From the NCBI GenBank assembly GCA_026261815.1, contig JAMPIT010000884.1:15084210-15148209 (forward strand): 64,000 nt of DNA, in the 5' to 3' direction. The notes beneath the pieces were generated by a model, which made no database searches, was not told where the DNA came from, and was given only the letters and a program-made list of their open reading frames with translations. The position numbers and the translations under genes are program-made. Shown one piece after another: positions 50,601-62,201 of the stretch; the stretch's first letter is position 1; each line of letters opens with the position of its first letter. The stretch comes from Monarcha castaneiventris obscurior. Lineage: Eukaryota; Chordata; Aves; Passeriformes; Monarchidae.

Positions 50601-52682
50601 TCCTTTATTTCCTCCATTATTTCAATATTTATCAAACAGCTTCAAAGATACTTTCTGTTGAATTCACCTTTATGCCACCCTAGAGCTGTTGATAAAGCAC
50701 CTGTGGTATAATCCCCATCAGCCTGCATAGAAGTGAAGCGAGCTGGAGTGCAGCAAAAGACCAGCAGAAGGTTTTCAAATACTTCATTTATTCCTAGCTT
50801 TGCTATTTTTTGTGCATGCTAATTTTCTTGACTTTATTTTTATCATTTAGCCAGTGGCCAGAGGTACAAGAAGGCTGTTACTGTGCTGTTGGCAAGCACA
50901 TGAGAAGATGCAACTTAGCTGTAAACAGGCAGTGAGTTATGACAGAAAGAGGAAATAGAGGGAATTAATTACGTTAGAGTAATATTTTGTCTGGATGCTG
51001 TAAGAGGTCCGGGATTTGAGGTTAATTGTTGGAAAGAATAATTGCTACCAGTTTCCAAATACATGTTTTAACATGAGGATAGCTGTGGGGACAGAGGGAG
51101 GGAGAAACAGGTTCAAGAGTAGTGAGGGGAGCTGAGGTGGGCACAGGTTGCTGCAGAGGTTCCTGGGAGGCTGCTGCAGCCACGCTGAGCACTGGGATTG
51201 CAGTGTCTGGGGCAACTATTCCTTGATGTTATTTAATGTGTACTCTGTGGCTTCTGGCCCAGCTGCTCATTTTAAATTTGAGACACCCTCAGTCTAGGTG
51301 GCACATGTGGCCTACAGTAAACTTTTGCTTAAAATTAATTTGAGATTGTTTCTCTCAGTGGTAAAGCAGTGAGTGTAAAGGTAAGGATGTTTGTCTGTGA
51401 AAAAAAAAGAAAGAATGCTGAGACCTGGCTGTGCAGAAGTTTGTAAGTCACCTCTCCAGGGCATGGAGAAGCTGTCTGAACTCACTTCCATACTACTGAC
51501 AATTTTTGCTTCTTCATGGAGCACAAGAGACAAAAAGAGACTGGGAAAGAGCAAAAAATACAAATAAAGCAAATCCTAAGAGTGATCTGCGAAAGTTTGA
51601 AGTGATTTATGTCAGTTTGGGATATACTGGACAAAGTGAGGGGTATGTGAATTTAGAAGCAACCCCCTCATCCCATTCCTTTCCCCTTTCCTTTTGTGTG
51701 TTGGCTGGTTGGTTGGTTGGTTTGTTTTTTGTTCCAGTAGTTTGATGGTTTTGAGGTTGTTCATGCTGTTGCTTCCTTGACTTGCAGGAAGGGATTGTTG
51801 GGGGGCCAGGGAATCTCAAATAGTTGTTCTTGGAACCATTGCAACTCCTTTTAAGTTGCAACACTTAAATGTTTCTGATTAAGTTGGCTTTGTCTTCAAA
51901 ATGTGAATTTAGTACTTAAAATCAAATAGTGTTTTTAAAGACTCTTTTCTCATCTACTCTGACCTTCTCCCACCACCAGGGTCACTCAGCTGTACTGCAG
52001 GGAGGAAGTGTGGAAGGAAAAATGTCTTCAGTTTGCCAGGAACCACTACAACCCCAAGGGATTTTGAGCCGTGGGTCATTTTAAGAACTGTGATTTGTTA
52101 AAGTACCTGGAATTTGTTCAGAATATTTTTGTTGTTGCTGGTAGAGAAGCAGTTATTCAATTTGCCAGTAGGGTCGAAGTGTGAACAGCAAAGTTTGTTC
52201 CTCTCTTCTGGGCACACCTGGAAATGCAGACTGCTTTCAGCACTGTCCAGAGTGACCATTTTCAAGCTTGTTAACTGAAGAGGGCCTGTTTCTGCATGTG
52301 GGAACCATGACAAGCTATAGAGTAGGATGGTCAAGCCATTAAATAATGTACAGCCTGCTGCACTTGGCATAGCTCCTTATTGCAGCCTGGATGTGTGTGT
52401 CAAATCCAGAGAGACAAAGCCAGACTCATTGGGGCATACCGAGGTGCTACAGTGTGTATTTAAATCTGTATGTGTATGTGAATTATGCTAATGCCAAGCA
52501 ATCATTCACAGCTTGACAGATCGTCTGTGCTGGATAGGAAATGTTAATTCTCTGCTCTTGTAACTCAATCTCTTCTCCCCGTGGCCTCATCGTGAGGCCT
52601 CGGTTAAGGGGAATGTGTAAACAGCTGCAGCAAGGCTGCTCCGAGTACGGATGTGTGTTCCTGCAGTGAGATCTCTGGGTCA
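44651..52682. other. non-coding stretch, no gene recognised
   Basis: Eight kilobases without a supportable gene. It contains T10 at 45607-45616, A9 at 45341-45349 and a (GGTT)n microsatellite at 51701-51724. The longest frames are 115-117 codons, overlapping at 47290-47683 (minus), with no known domain. From about 48540 to 51300 there are no frames above 60 codons, which argues against coding there. Confidence 0.65.
51701..51724. repeat. (GGTT)n microsatellite
   Basis: TTGGCTGGTTGGTTGGTTGG followed by TTTG: four GGTT units with one variant. Short and simple. Confidence 0.9.
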
Positions 52683-52687
52683 CCAGG
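52683..52687. repeat. target-site duplication, left copy (CCAGG)
   Basis: CCAGG directly precedes the TGT start of the LTR and is repeated exactly after its CA end at 53293-53297. A 5-bp duplication is typical of ERVL-type (class III) and some other retroviral integrases, whereas 4 bp is typical of ERV1 and 6 bp of ERVK/alpharetroviral elements. Confidence 0.85.
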
Positions 52688-52933
52688 TGTCCTAGTCTGG
52701 GCTGGGACAGGGCTCATTTTCCTCCTAGTAGCCAGTACAGAGCTGTGTTTTGGACTTGGGTTGAGCATAATGTTGATAACACACTGATGTTTTGGCTGTT
52801 GCTAAGTAGTGCTTACCCTGAGTCAAGGACTTTGCAGTGTCTCATGCTCTGCCAGCGAGGAGAGGCACCAGAAACTGGGAGGGACCGTGGCCAGGGCAGC
52901 TGACAAGAACTGGCCAAAGGGATATTCCATACC

Positions 52934-52959
52934 ATTGGACGTCATGCCCGGTATATAAA
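52934..52959 (+). promoter_or_regulatory. LTR core promoter: inverted CCAAT, CRE-like site, TATA box
   Basis: Within the solo LTR, ATTGG (reverse CCAAT, 52934-52938) directly abuts ACGTCA (52939-52944), followed eight bases later by TATATAAA (52952-52959). This compact order is what an LTR promoter reading to the right should have. Transcription would be expected to start about 25-30 bp beyond the TATA box. Activity is inferred from sequence only. Confidence 0.7.
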
Positions 52960-53163
52960 CTGGGGGGAGCTGGCTGGGAGGTGCCCATGGCTGCTCGGGG
53001 ACAGGCTGAGCATCAGTCAGCAGTGGGTGAGCAATTGCATTGTGCATCGCTTGTCTTTCTTGAGCTTTATTGCTTTGTCTCTTAACTTCTCCTTACAAAA
53101 ATATCATTATTATTTTTATCATTATTATTATTACTGCTACTACTCTTATACTTTGTTTCAGTC

Positions 53164-53169
53164 ATTAAA
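53164..53169 (+). terminator. LTR polyadenylation signal ATTAAA
   Basis: ATTAAA lies about 205 bp downstream of the TATA box inside the LTR. It is the common variant of AATAAA and the only such signal between the promoter and the LTR end that I see, so it is the probable poly-A signal of the former provirus. Confidence 0.55.
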
Positions 53170-53292
53170 CTGTTCTTACCTCAATCTATGTGTTTTACCC
53201 TTTTTCTGGTTCTCCCCATCCCACCAGGGCAGGGAGGGAGGGAGTGAGCAGCTCTGTGGTACTTGGTTGTTGCCTGGAGTTAAACCACACCA

Positions 53293-53297
53293 CCAGG
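53293..53297. repeat. target-site duplication, right copy (CCAGG)
   Basis: Exact match to the five bases before the LTR at 52683-52687. The pair fixes the insertion boundaries. Confidence 0.85.
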
Positions 53298-53704
53298 CAC
53301 CATGCAAGCCATCCTGAATGGGTTTCAGGGTCCCTCTCCATGGGTTAGCCAGCTGACCTGTGCTTCTTTCCTCCAGAGGAATGCTCTGCTGCTTTCCACT
53401 CCAGTCCTTCCCCCAGCTCTGGCTGTCCACCTTGCTCCTCTGGGTTCTGGCAGCTTTCTGTCCTTGATATGCTGCCTCCTCCTTAGCCTGGTTGTCTCAA
53501 CACCAGGTTTCTTAAAATGCTGCTGAACTGCATTTGAGTCACAGGTTGGCAGCTGTGCTCAAAATGGGACCAAAATGGGAGAATTTATTTTACCTGTGGT
53601 CAGGAGCTCTTTGTGGATCGCTTGCTGTGTTTCTGGTGCCTTGAGAAGTTGTTGTGATTATTGTACAGGATAATAGATTCTATCTGTCTAACTTCCAGGT
53701 TAGT
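53298..53704. other. flank between solo LTR and CR1 tail, nothing recognised
   Basis: Unique sequence directly downstream of the LTR. A short + frame (53302-53526, 74 codons) has no recognised domain. Any transcript initiated in the LTR would run through this region. Confidence 0.55.
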
Positions 53705-53769
53705 CTTGTTTTGATCAGATGACCTCCAGAGTTCACTCCCAACCTAAATTATTCTGCAATTTATACTGT
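53705..53769 (+). mobile_element. CR1 LINE 3' tail fragment
   Basis: The order GATCAGATGACCTCCAGAG, TTCACTCCCAACCTAAATTA, TTCTGCAATTTATA matches the sense 3' end of CR1, where a conserved 'agatgacct...agg-tcccttccaacc-aaa-tattct' is followed by short tail repeats. Only about 65 bp is convincing; similarity further left (to about 53640) is uncertain. It is on the opposite strand to the two longer CR1 fragments in the window. Confidence 0.75.
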
Positions 53770-56700
53770 TATTTAAACATAGTGCAGATAAGGAGCAGAT
53801 GGTGCAGTAAAAGAACTGGTGAGCATAGCACAGAATTCAGAAACAAAAGGTGATTCATAGGCTAAAAGATAAAGAAGAGTCAAGTTTGTGCCTCTCTTTT
53901 GCAGCTCAATATATTTCCATGGACTGGTATTCAAATATTGGCTGGTCTTGATAATCCACTATCCAGTTGATAGGTCACAGAAATAAAGGTCTGGCATATA
54001 TTTGTTACGAATGTTGTTTAAAATTCTTGTCCTTAACTCTCCTTAAAAGAGAGCTAGACACAAAATGTGTACTACTAAGGCTACACAAGTAGCATGTGTG
54101 TGGCAGGGGAAACAGCTTATAAAAGAAGGCTTAACTTGTAGATTTTTTTCACCTCTGATAGGTCATTAACACACTTTTATTCATTTATACCCATTTGAAA
54201 ATAGCTCGGTAACAGCAGGGCGATCCCAGTTGCTCACCAAAGTAAAACTTTCTACAACAATAGGTTTTATTAGCGATGCATTGGTATATATTAATTTGGC
54301 AGATGACTTGTTACATTGCTGAATCACTGAACTTTTATTCCTCATATAACTAAGCATTTGATTTGCTGCTGCAAGCATTCACACAACTACAAACACCATT
54401 GCTGGGCTATAATGATTTGTGCCCTCCTAACATCTTTAATCTACAGCTGGGGGTTTGTGCTCCAGTGTACTTAACTCCTAGTGCATAGTGTGGCATTTTT
54501 TTTCCTTGAAGTAGAAGAAGAATCATATGCTTTTGGAACACTAAATGGTCTTAAACGGTACCAATACCTGCTTGGAAGTCAGATCAACACAGGAATTAAT
54601 GCATGTTTTATATCTTGTGATTTTCAATCTTAGTTACTTGAAGCTGCCTTTATTTTCAGAAGGCAGGTCTGAAAATGATGCTCTTTTGGCTTGTATGATT
54701 AATAACTGTACTGCAAAGGTACAGCCTCCCAGATCACCTGGGATTTCTTTCAGGATCCTCTTTGCAAGTTATTCCAGCCACTATCAGGCCTGGGAGTTTG
54801 TGAGTCCTGGCGCCCTGCCATGCCTCCTGTATGCTGTGAGAGTTACCCTGAGGGCCACGATGGTTTCTGCACTAAAGATGCAGGTGTGGAGGTGCCTGGG
54901 ATGGCATCTAGTCCAAGCTGTAGAGTACAACCACCATTTCTGGGTTCCCGTGGCACAGAGGTCCTCCTGCACTGCTGGGTGCACTCTCCAGCTGTGGCCA
55001 AGGTCCCTCCCAGTTCTGGGGATTGTTTTTTGTCTAAAAGCTGCAGCCAGCCCATATTGCTGTGCCTGCTCCCAGGTGTATTGTTTCTGAAACCCTTGTA
55101 TTTGTTTGGCTCGTGGGGTGTGTGCTCTTCCTGTTCTTCCCTGCTTCTTAAGGAGATGTATTTACTCTGTGTCATATTTTTCACTCATAAAGTCTGTCCC
55201 ATATGGTTATGTAAGGGTGAATATCTCCTCTTACTCACCTTATAGCTCTTACTGAGTGCTGGTGATTGCACTACAGAAATAGAAACCAGTGATTTATGTT
55301 CGTTCTTGGTAATAAATGACCTTGGGACCTGGTCTCTTAGGACCTAAACTGTAAATAATTAAGCTTTACCTCTGTGGAAACCTCACTCAACCCAGGCTGG
55401 TTTTAGCTGTAATTTTATAACAGTTAACTTTAAATTTCTTTCCCAGACTCTGTGGTCATGTAGGATGGTCAAAAACCACCCCCAAAAATTAAAAGCTATG
55501 CACACCTTTTTTATGTGCATGGGAAAATAAACACTGTGCAGTCAAAAACCCAAAAACTGACGTAACTGCAGAGCAGCCACGTGTTAGTTCCAGCTTGGCC
55601 TAGCAATTCCAGACAGGAGCAGGATCTCAAGATCATTGATTCCCTGTTTATTTTTCAGGTCTATCAAACTATGAGCTTTGGGCATCTGAGTTTTGTTCTT
55701 GACTAACCTGATATTGGCAACTGAGATTTTTTACTTCATATAAGGGAGTGCAAAGGAAACAGGGAAGGATGCAAATTTTCAATATTAGCTGATGTAGTAG
55801 AGGATTGTAATTTCTGAAAAGATTAAATATACTTTTTAAATTTTTTTTTAAGTTTGGGCACTTCAAAAAGTGCCAGTTATCTCTCATGGTTTAGGTTTTA
55901 GACAGGCAAGGTTAATTAATATTTTGGGCATTCTGAGTAGGCTGATCTATGAACAGCAATGCTCAAATTGCAGTGTGGGATTTAGTCCTGCGAGCATATT
56001 GTGGTGAAATAAATTATTGAATGAGGCATTTGGAAATGAATGTTAAAGATGAGAAAAATATCCAGCTGAGTGCACTACTGCACACTCAAATGTTACTTTT
56101 TCTTCTGAGAATCATCTAGGTGCATGGGAGAACCTTGATTTTCAGGACATAGGATTTTTCAAAGTCAGTGTTTAAAAGAGACTAATGGAAGCTGGGCAAT
56201 TGACTGCTCTGTGGTTCCTTGTACCCCTTCCCCTGAAAATCTCTGGAACAGAGGGGAAAAAAAGGGAAAACTTTAGTTTTCATTTGGAGAAAGTCTGGTT
56301 TGCATCTCATGATGCTCTTTTAGAGGTTTCTTTTCCTTCTAAACCATGCTGTCTGTTAGCTTGACTCATGGTTGACTTGTAATAATGATCTGTGCTGAGT
56401 ACCTATTTCAGTGTCCAGGCAGTTCATACTCAGTACACTGTTGTGACTTTATCCCTTCCACCCTTCTTCCAAATAGTTCTTAAAAGTAATTTCCACCTTC
56501 TGACAGGGTTCTGTTACTCCTGCAAATCCTATGGGCTTCTTTCTCTGCTTTCGTAATTTGATTTTAAATGTAGACCTGTTGATCCAAATACTTCCTGTGC
56601 TGGCAATCACTTTTCAAGTGTCTGTTTTCTACGTGCAACAAGATGGGGATTAAGATTCAACAGGGATTAAAAAAAAAAAAAGGAGAATGAAAACTAAAGT

Positions 56701-59700
56701 GGAAGCAAGGTTTTCTTCCTGTCCTTATTCGTGTGTTTGTGAGAGAAACAACACGGCTGACTCGAGCTCTGTGGGATGTGGACAGTAGGCAATATATATT
56801 GTGGAGATACAGTTCCCTCTGGATAATTCAAAAATACACAAAAAAAAAAATCATTATACTGCTTACAATTTCCTTTGTTACTCTTGCGGCTTGAAACGTA
56901 TCCCAGATTCCTCAAGTTTTGTGCAATCCTCTTTTATTCCCTAAATCTGGAGCTGTGGATGCTTCCTCCCTCCTCTGCTGTACTTTACTCCTGGGGAGGG
57001 GGGTGTCCAAATTCCATTTCTGAGTAACAAACCTTCTTGTGTTCAGGCCAACAGCGTGAGTCAGGAGTGAGAGAGTTCTTCCACTCCTTGCCTCCACTCA
57101 GGCAGGTTTGGAAATCTCTGGAAAAGCATTTGTGGTCAGTTTGGCATTAGTTTTTCTACTGCATGTGGCTAGTTTTTGCATCTTGTGGATTATCCTCTTC
57201 GATAATATCCCCCTGGAGTACACTAAAACATGAGAAGGAAAGGAACACTAGATAAGAGCAACCTACTGTTAGGGAAATGCAAATTACATGACATCACAGT
57301 TTACACATTTCCATTTCAGGAGCAATCCAAGAGAGTATCATCTCCTCCATCATTAGCGATGTTTTACTAATTTATGTACTCAGCACAGTTTGCAGTGGTT
57401 AAAGACTTGTTTGTTAGCCACTGAAAGCAAGTGCCACCTGCTGCAGTTCTTTGTGTTAGACTTCATTACTGGGAGTGAGGCTGCTGTACAATACACGCCC
57501 CAAATTTGGAAGGAGCTGCTGCTGGTTTTGTGTTACCCGAGCACCTCATCCTTCTTGTCACCTGCCAGAGCTGTCTGCTCACTGTGTTAGGGCTGCAATG
57601 CCTTTTCTGTTCACAATGAACAGGAAAGGGGATGTTTAGCATCTCCTGAGCTTCCAGACTGCACCAAGCCAGAGCAAGAGAGGGAGGCCACGCTGTTGCT
57701 GGTGCAGGAGCTGGTGGTGAAGCCTGGGAAAGCAGTGCCTGTGCTTCTGATGTGAAACCATCCAGTGCCAGGGAGGGGAAAGCCCTGAGCACAGGGAGAA
57801 GTAGCCATCTGCTAAGTAATGCTAAAATTTGGCAGGAGTGAGCTACACAGCAGCCCCTGGTGCTCGCCAATCGATCTGGGCAGCAGGCAAGAATGTTAGG
57901 ACATCTGTTGGGATTTCCCTGCTTGTAGAGTAATGGATCACCTCCCTTACAAAAATCTATGGTTTGCTGATGTGTTCCAAGCAGAAGCACTCAAATAATC
58001 TAGGAGCTTTCAGAAAAAGAGCTGTACATGCCCTTCACTGGGGAAGGAGTCAATGAGGAGGATGGGGACAACAGGGCTTGACCTTTCAGAAACAATGACA
58101 GGTTTTGAGACTATAGACCACAAGTGCACTTTTTGAAACCTAAAGCTGTGTGAGCTTCCTCCCCATCCAGAGATAAGAAGCTCTCAGTATATTCCAAGTA
58201 AGTGTGGGTTTTGGCAAGTCTCAAAACTGTCAGCTGAAACCTCTCTTTCGTTTAGCTGGGTGTGAGAATGCAGTTGTGAGGGCCCCTCCTAAAGTTCCAG
58301 AGAAACTCCTGGGTGACAGGATTGCTGTGCAAGCGTGACAGGAGGGGAAGTGCAGTGTGGTTGTGCCCTCAGCACTACATTTCTGCTGGCAGAAGAAATC
58401 CTGTGTCTCACCTGCATTTTTTTTCATTTGGCTGTAGAGATTTTCAAGAGGTGCTGCTCCAGCAGTAAAATGGGAAAGCTTGTGTTGAGGAGGATGGTCT
58501 TGTAGCAGGAGAAAGGCTGAATCCAATGGCTTTCTCTCCTAATTTCTGTAATCCTTGACCCACCAGTGTGGTTAGAGCTGTGATCTTATTTCATATTTCT
58601 ACCTTCACTCAGAGAAAACGGATAGGAATCTCTCCCATTAACACCACCACCTGAGAGCCTGGCACTGGCTGAGATGTTTGCTTTAAAGAACTGAGACACA
58701 AAGATGACTAATGGCAAAGGAAGCAAATTTTTTTTGTAGTTTGCCTAAATGTCACCTTCAGTGCTCTGGACTGCAGCTGTGCTGTTTTCCCTTCAACAAA
58801 GGGCATGAAGGTGGCTTGGCCAGCCTGACTAGATATTAATTGTGCCAATGCCTTTGGCAAGGAGTATTTATTGACCTTGTGCACGGGCAGGGGATGATTT
58901 GGTGAGCGCTCTGTTCCCCCCACACTGTGCCACGTCCCAGTTTGTGGTTGTGCTCCCACCAGCCCTCCTGTGTGGCTGAGCAGGAAACAGCCACAGCATC
59001 CCTGGAGTGCATGACATGGTTGGCCCACAAGGTCACTCCTGGAGGAGGTGGCTCAGTGTGACCCAGACCAGGCCCACACATGTGGGTAGTCTGGGGACTG
59101 TTTAAGCTCTTTGTGGGGGGACAAAGGTGACAACCATCCTGCTGTCCTACTAAAATACCTTATCTTTGTGCTAAATCTTACTTGGGCCATACCCTCACCT
59201 GCTGCAAGTTGCAGCTTGCTGCTCTTCCCTGGATTTCAAACCGGCACCTATGAAGAAGTTGAGATTTCTGTGTCACGTTTTTGCATCCTTGGAAAGGCAG
59301 AAAGAGGGCACAGCTAATTAGAGCAGTAATTGCTTCTGCCATTTCACCTAAACCTGTCTGTGAATGAGTTTTCAGAAAGCTTAATGCAATAGCTGGGAAA
59401 CATAAATTACCACCAAAAGAAAAAATCCTACCTCTAATTCTTTTGGTGTCTCTGTTGGGAAAGGCAATATTTACAATTGTCAGTGTTAATTTTCTCAGTG
59501 ATCATCCAACCAAATCAAACAGATGAAGGACAGTCAGAGTGTGGATGGCAAGCTGAGTCCCCATCTTAAAGACTTTGAACAATGTCAGGAACTATTTTTG
59601 AGTCTACACTTGAATTATTTTTCCTTGAATAACTTCTTTTTTTTTCCAGCAAGTCTGCTGTAGATGTGCATGAAAAAAAGGAAAAGGAGGAGAAAAGCAT

Positions 59701-62168
59701 AAGGCTGTATTAAACAATATGAGGAAAGAGTAGAGGTTATGCAAAGTTCAAGAAGCAAAGGGATATGGTTTAGAAAAACACTGAGATAATGAAAGATAAT
59801 ATATAGATGAAGTAACTGCAATATTGTTCCCCCTGAAACTTGCCTTGTGGGCTCCTGAGGGAAAGTAGAGGTTGACATCTGCTTACTTTGGATTGCCTAG
59901 CTGGAAAAACATATGAGCTGATAGGCATGAGACAGCATCCTTGTGGGCCTGTTGCAGTGTTGGTAGGAGTGATCAGTTATAGAAGAGAGAGGAGGTAGCA
60001 GCAAGCCAGCTCTTCTTGATCAAGCAAGACAGAGGAATAGGATGTTTGTGTAAGCCCTGTTTAACAGTGATTTCATGCATGTTGTTCCCTTTTTTCTTTT
60101 TCTAAAGTTAAGAATCTAATGTATTTTTTGGGTGTGTTGTGGACGGAAGCAGTATCAAGTGAGTTGAAATTGTAACACAGATTTAGATTATTTATTGAGG
60201 AAAAACTTTTTCAGAATATGACTAATGAGACCCTGGGTTTCCCCAGGCTCTGTTGATAGCCTCACTCATTAGAGGCCCAAGGAAGCAGTTGGGAAGTACT
60301 ATTTTTTGGGAATCACCTTGGCACAGTTGCTCCTGCCTTAAGGATGTGAGACGCCTTCCTTTCTTTTCAGCCCTATTTCTGTGATTGTTTGGGAAACTGC
60401 TTCATAAAACATTGCGTTTTGGGGAAGCACATATGAACAGGCAATTGCTTTGTTCTGAATGACTTCCCAATAATTTGGTACAAGCCCTTTTTTACCCCGG
60501 GTCTGTCACAGACGTGCCTTAGTTCAGCAGCAAGTTTCTTGATCAGACTCCTTCATGAAAGCATAGAAATCTAAGTACTTATGTCAGTATATTCCTGAAT
60601 TCTTTGTATGTTTCATGTCTAAAATGTGAATATACTTCAGCCTCTTTTATCATTTTTAAATAGCGTGGAGTTCAAAACAGTACATGTTTAACATCTGAAA
60701 CATTGTATGAAGATATCTGAAAGCTCTTTTTCATAAAAGGGCTTCTTTAAAAGCTTAGGGTTTATTCTTTGGTCTTACCTTTTTCTTTCAGTCGCTTCTC
60801 ACAGCAACATAAAGGCAAATGTAGTGGAAACAAGTACTAAGTTCTGGGAATGGCAAATAGAAAAAGGATAACTAGAGAAAAAAAAGTTCTGCTTTTCATA
60901 GGACTTCAGAAGTCTTTGGGAGCTTGCTAGAAGTGCTGGCTCCAGTCCAATGTGCTTTTATTGGCATACATGAACAAGTTACCCAGGGCACAGCTATTTT
61001 TCTTACTGTAGTAAAAACAGGGACGCTGAATAGAGGCTTTGTGTAGGACAAATATTTTTCCTTTGAAACTGGGTATGAGTTTAAGGTTTATCTACTGTGC
61101 CTTCTGGAAAAGGGAAAAATACACTTCTCAGTCTCACAGAATAGAAAATGTATTCCAGTTTAGGCAGCTCAGAGCTCTATAAAAATAATTTAATCATTGG
61201 AGGAGCTGGTATAATTTTATAGTAAACAGCATCATTTCTTAGTTGCCTAGAATGTGGGAGGAAGCTCTGTTTATATTGTTTGTAGCTCTGTCCCTCAAAA
61301 ATTTTCTATGGATTCCTTCCTTCTAGCATCTTTTGCAGGGCTCTAATGTTTTCTGGCCACATGGGTGTAGCCAGGAGGATAAGGGCGTTATGAAAATAGT
61401 TTTTAAGATAACATTCATTGCTCTAAGGTCTGTCTCCATGGGTAATTCTTCTAATTCCGGCTGAAGCTGGAGCTCACTTTGTTGTGTCATTGCCATTCAA
61501 AGTTGGGCAGCCCCTGAAGTGTCCTGTAGCAGCAGGGTCTCCAGTGAGGATCATTTGTGCAAGATCCCCATAAATTGGTGACTCAACTTGAAACTTAAAA
61601 ACTTAATTATTTAATCTTTCTGAGGTCTGTAGGAAGGTAACTCAAAGGAAGATTTTAGGTGAGTGCTTCTTAAGTAACATTAAGATCACAAGAATCACGT
61701 CTAGAGCAATTCTTGGACAGGTTGGAAGTGAATGGCGCAGTCAAATTCCCCCAGCCTCACCTGTCACTCCTCCAGCCAGGAAAGGATCAAAAACCTTTCC
61801 CTCACATGGCTTTTTAGCTCCTTCCCTTTCTCCTTTCCACCTTCCCACCCACACCTATTTCACACACATTTATTTCTAATGAAAGCACCAGTTGAAGAAC
61901 AATAAATTCATGTTCAGAAAGATTTTTGAAAATTATCTTCCTTCAAAACCTGTGGGAGCTTTCCAAAAAGTGTAGCTCCTCTGGGGTTTCCTGGGGGCAG
62001 GGTATCTTGGGCTTCTCTCCCAAACTATCTGACATTAGCTTTGAGAAAATTTGACATTAAAAATGCCTCAGCAAGTGTTTTCAATTGAATGAATAAGCAA
62101 ATTGCAATAAAATACCTGTTGTTGCATCTCAGAATCCCTTTCTAGTGATAGTTTGTTAAATTTGGTTT
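53770..62168. other. non-coding stretch, no gene recognised
   Basis: Contains A13 at 56668-56680, A11 at 56830-56840, T9 at 55841-55849 and T9 at 59637-59645. The longest frames are 181 codons (54545-55090, +) and 174 codons (57466-57990, minus). Both have competing frames on other strands and no recognised domain, and their lengths are near the chance maximum for the window. From 59880 to 62250 there is no frame above 60 codons. No RNA gene is recognised. Confidence 0.65.
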
Positions 62169-62201
62169 GGTGACAAATTTGTCACCATCAGTGACAAATT
62201 T
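62169..62201. repeat. perfect 18-bp palindrome with third arm
   Basis: GGTGACAAATTTGTCACC (62169-62186) equals its own reverse complement. Four bases later GTGACAAATTT is repeated (62191-62201). It could form a 9-bp cruciform or be a dimeric protein-binding site, but no transposon or origin context supports a specific role. Confidence 0.8.

Larger units (their letters stand above)
52688..53292 (+). mobile_element. solo LTR of an endogenous retrovirus, 605 bp
   Basis: The element begins TGTCCTAGTCTGGGCTGGGA and ends TTAAACCACACCA, bounded by TG...CA, with perfect 5-bp target-site duplications. It resembles a dispersed songbird LTR family I recall from its opening (TGTCCT-G/A-GT) and its TTAAACCACA-type end. 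The name is not assigned. No primer-binding site, gag, pol or env sequence adjoins it, so it is a solo LTR left by recombination between the two LTRs of a provirus. U3 carries an inverted CCAAT box, a CRE-like half site and a TATA box. An ATTAAA poly-A signal is present. An ATT/TTA-rich segment (53100-53150) lies in the R/U5 part. The intact ends and promoter elements suggest moderate to recent insertion in the bird lineage. Confidence 0.93.

Noticed and set aside
54545..55090. 181-codon + strand ORF as a gene
   Set aside because: Competing frames overlap on both strands, composition is unstructured, no domain is recognised, and the length is near the chance maximum for this window.
57466..57990. 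174-codon minus-strand ORF as a gene
   Set aside because: No recognisable family or motif; Ala/Pro/Leu-rich composition follows from local GC content.
61126..61160. Possible CR1 tail (CTCACAGAATAG)
   Set aside because: Only about ten bases resemble the tail; the conserved words that should follow are absent.
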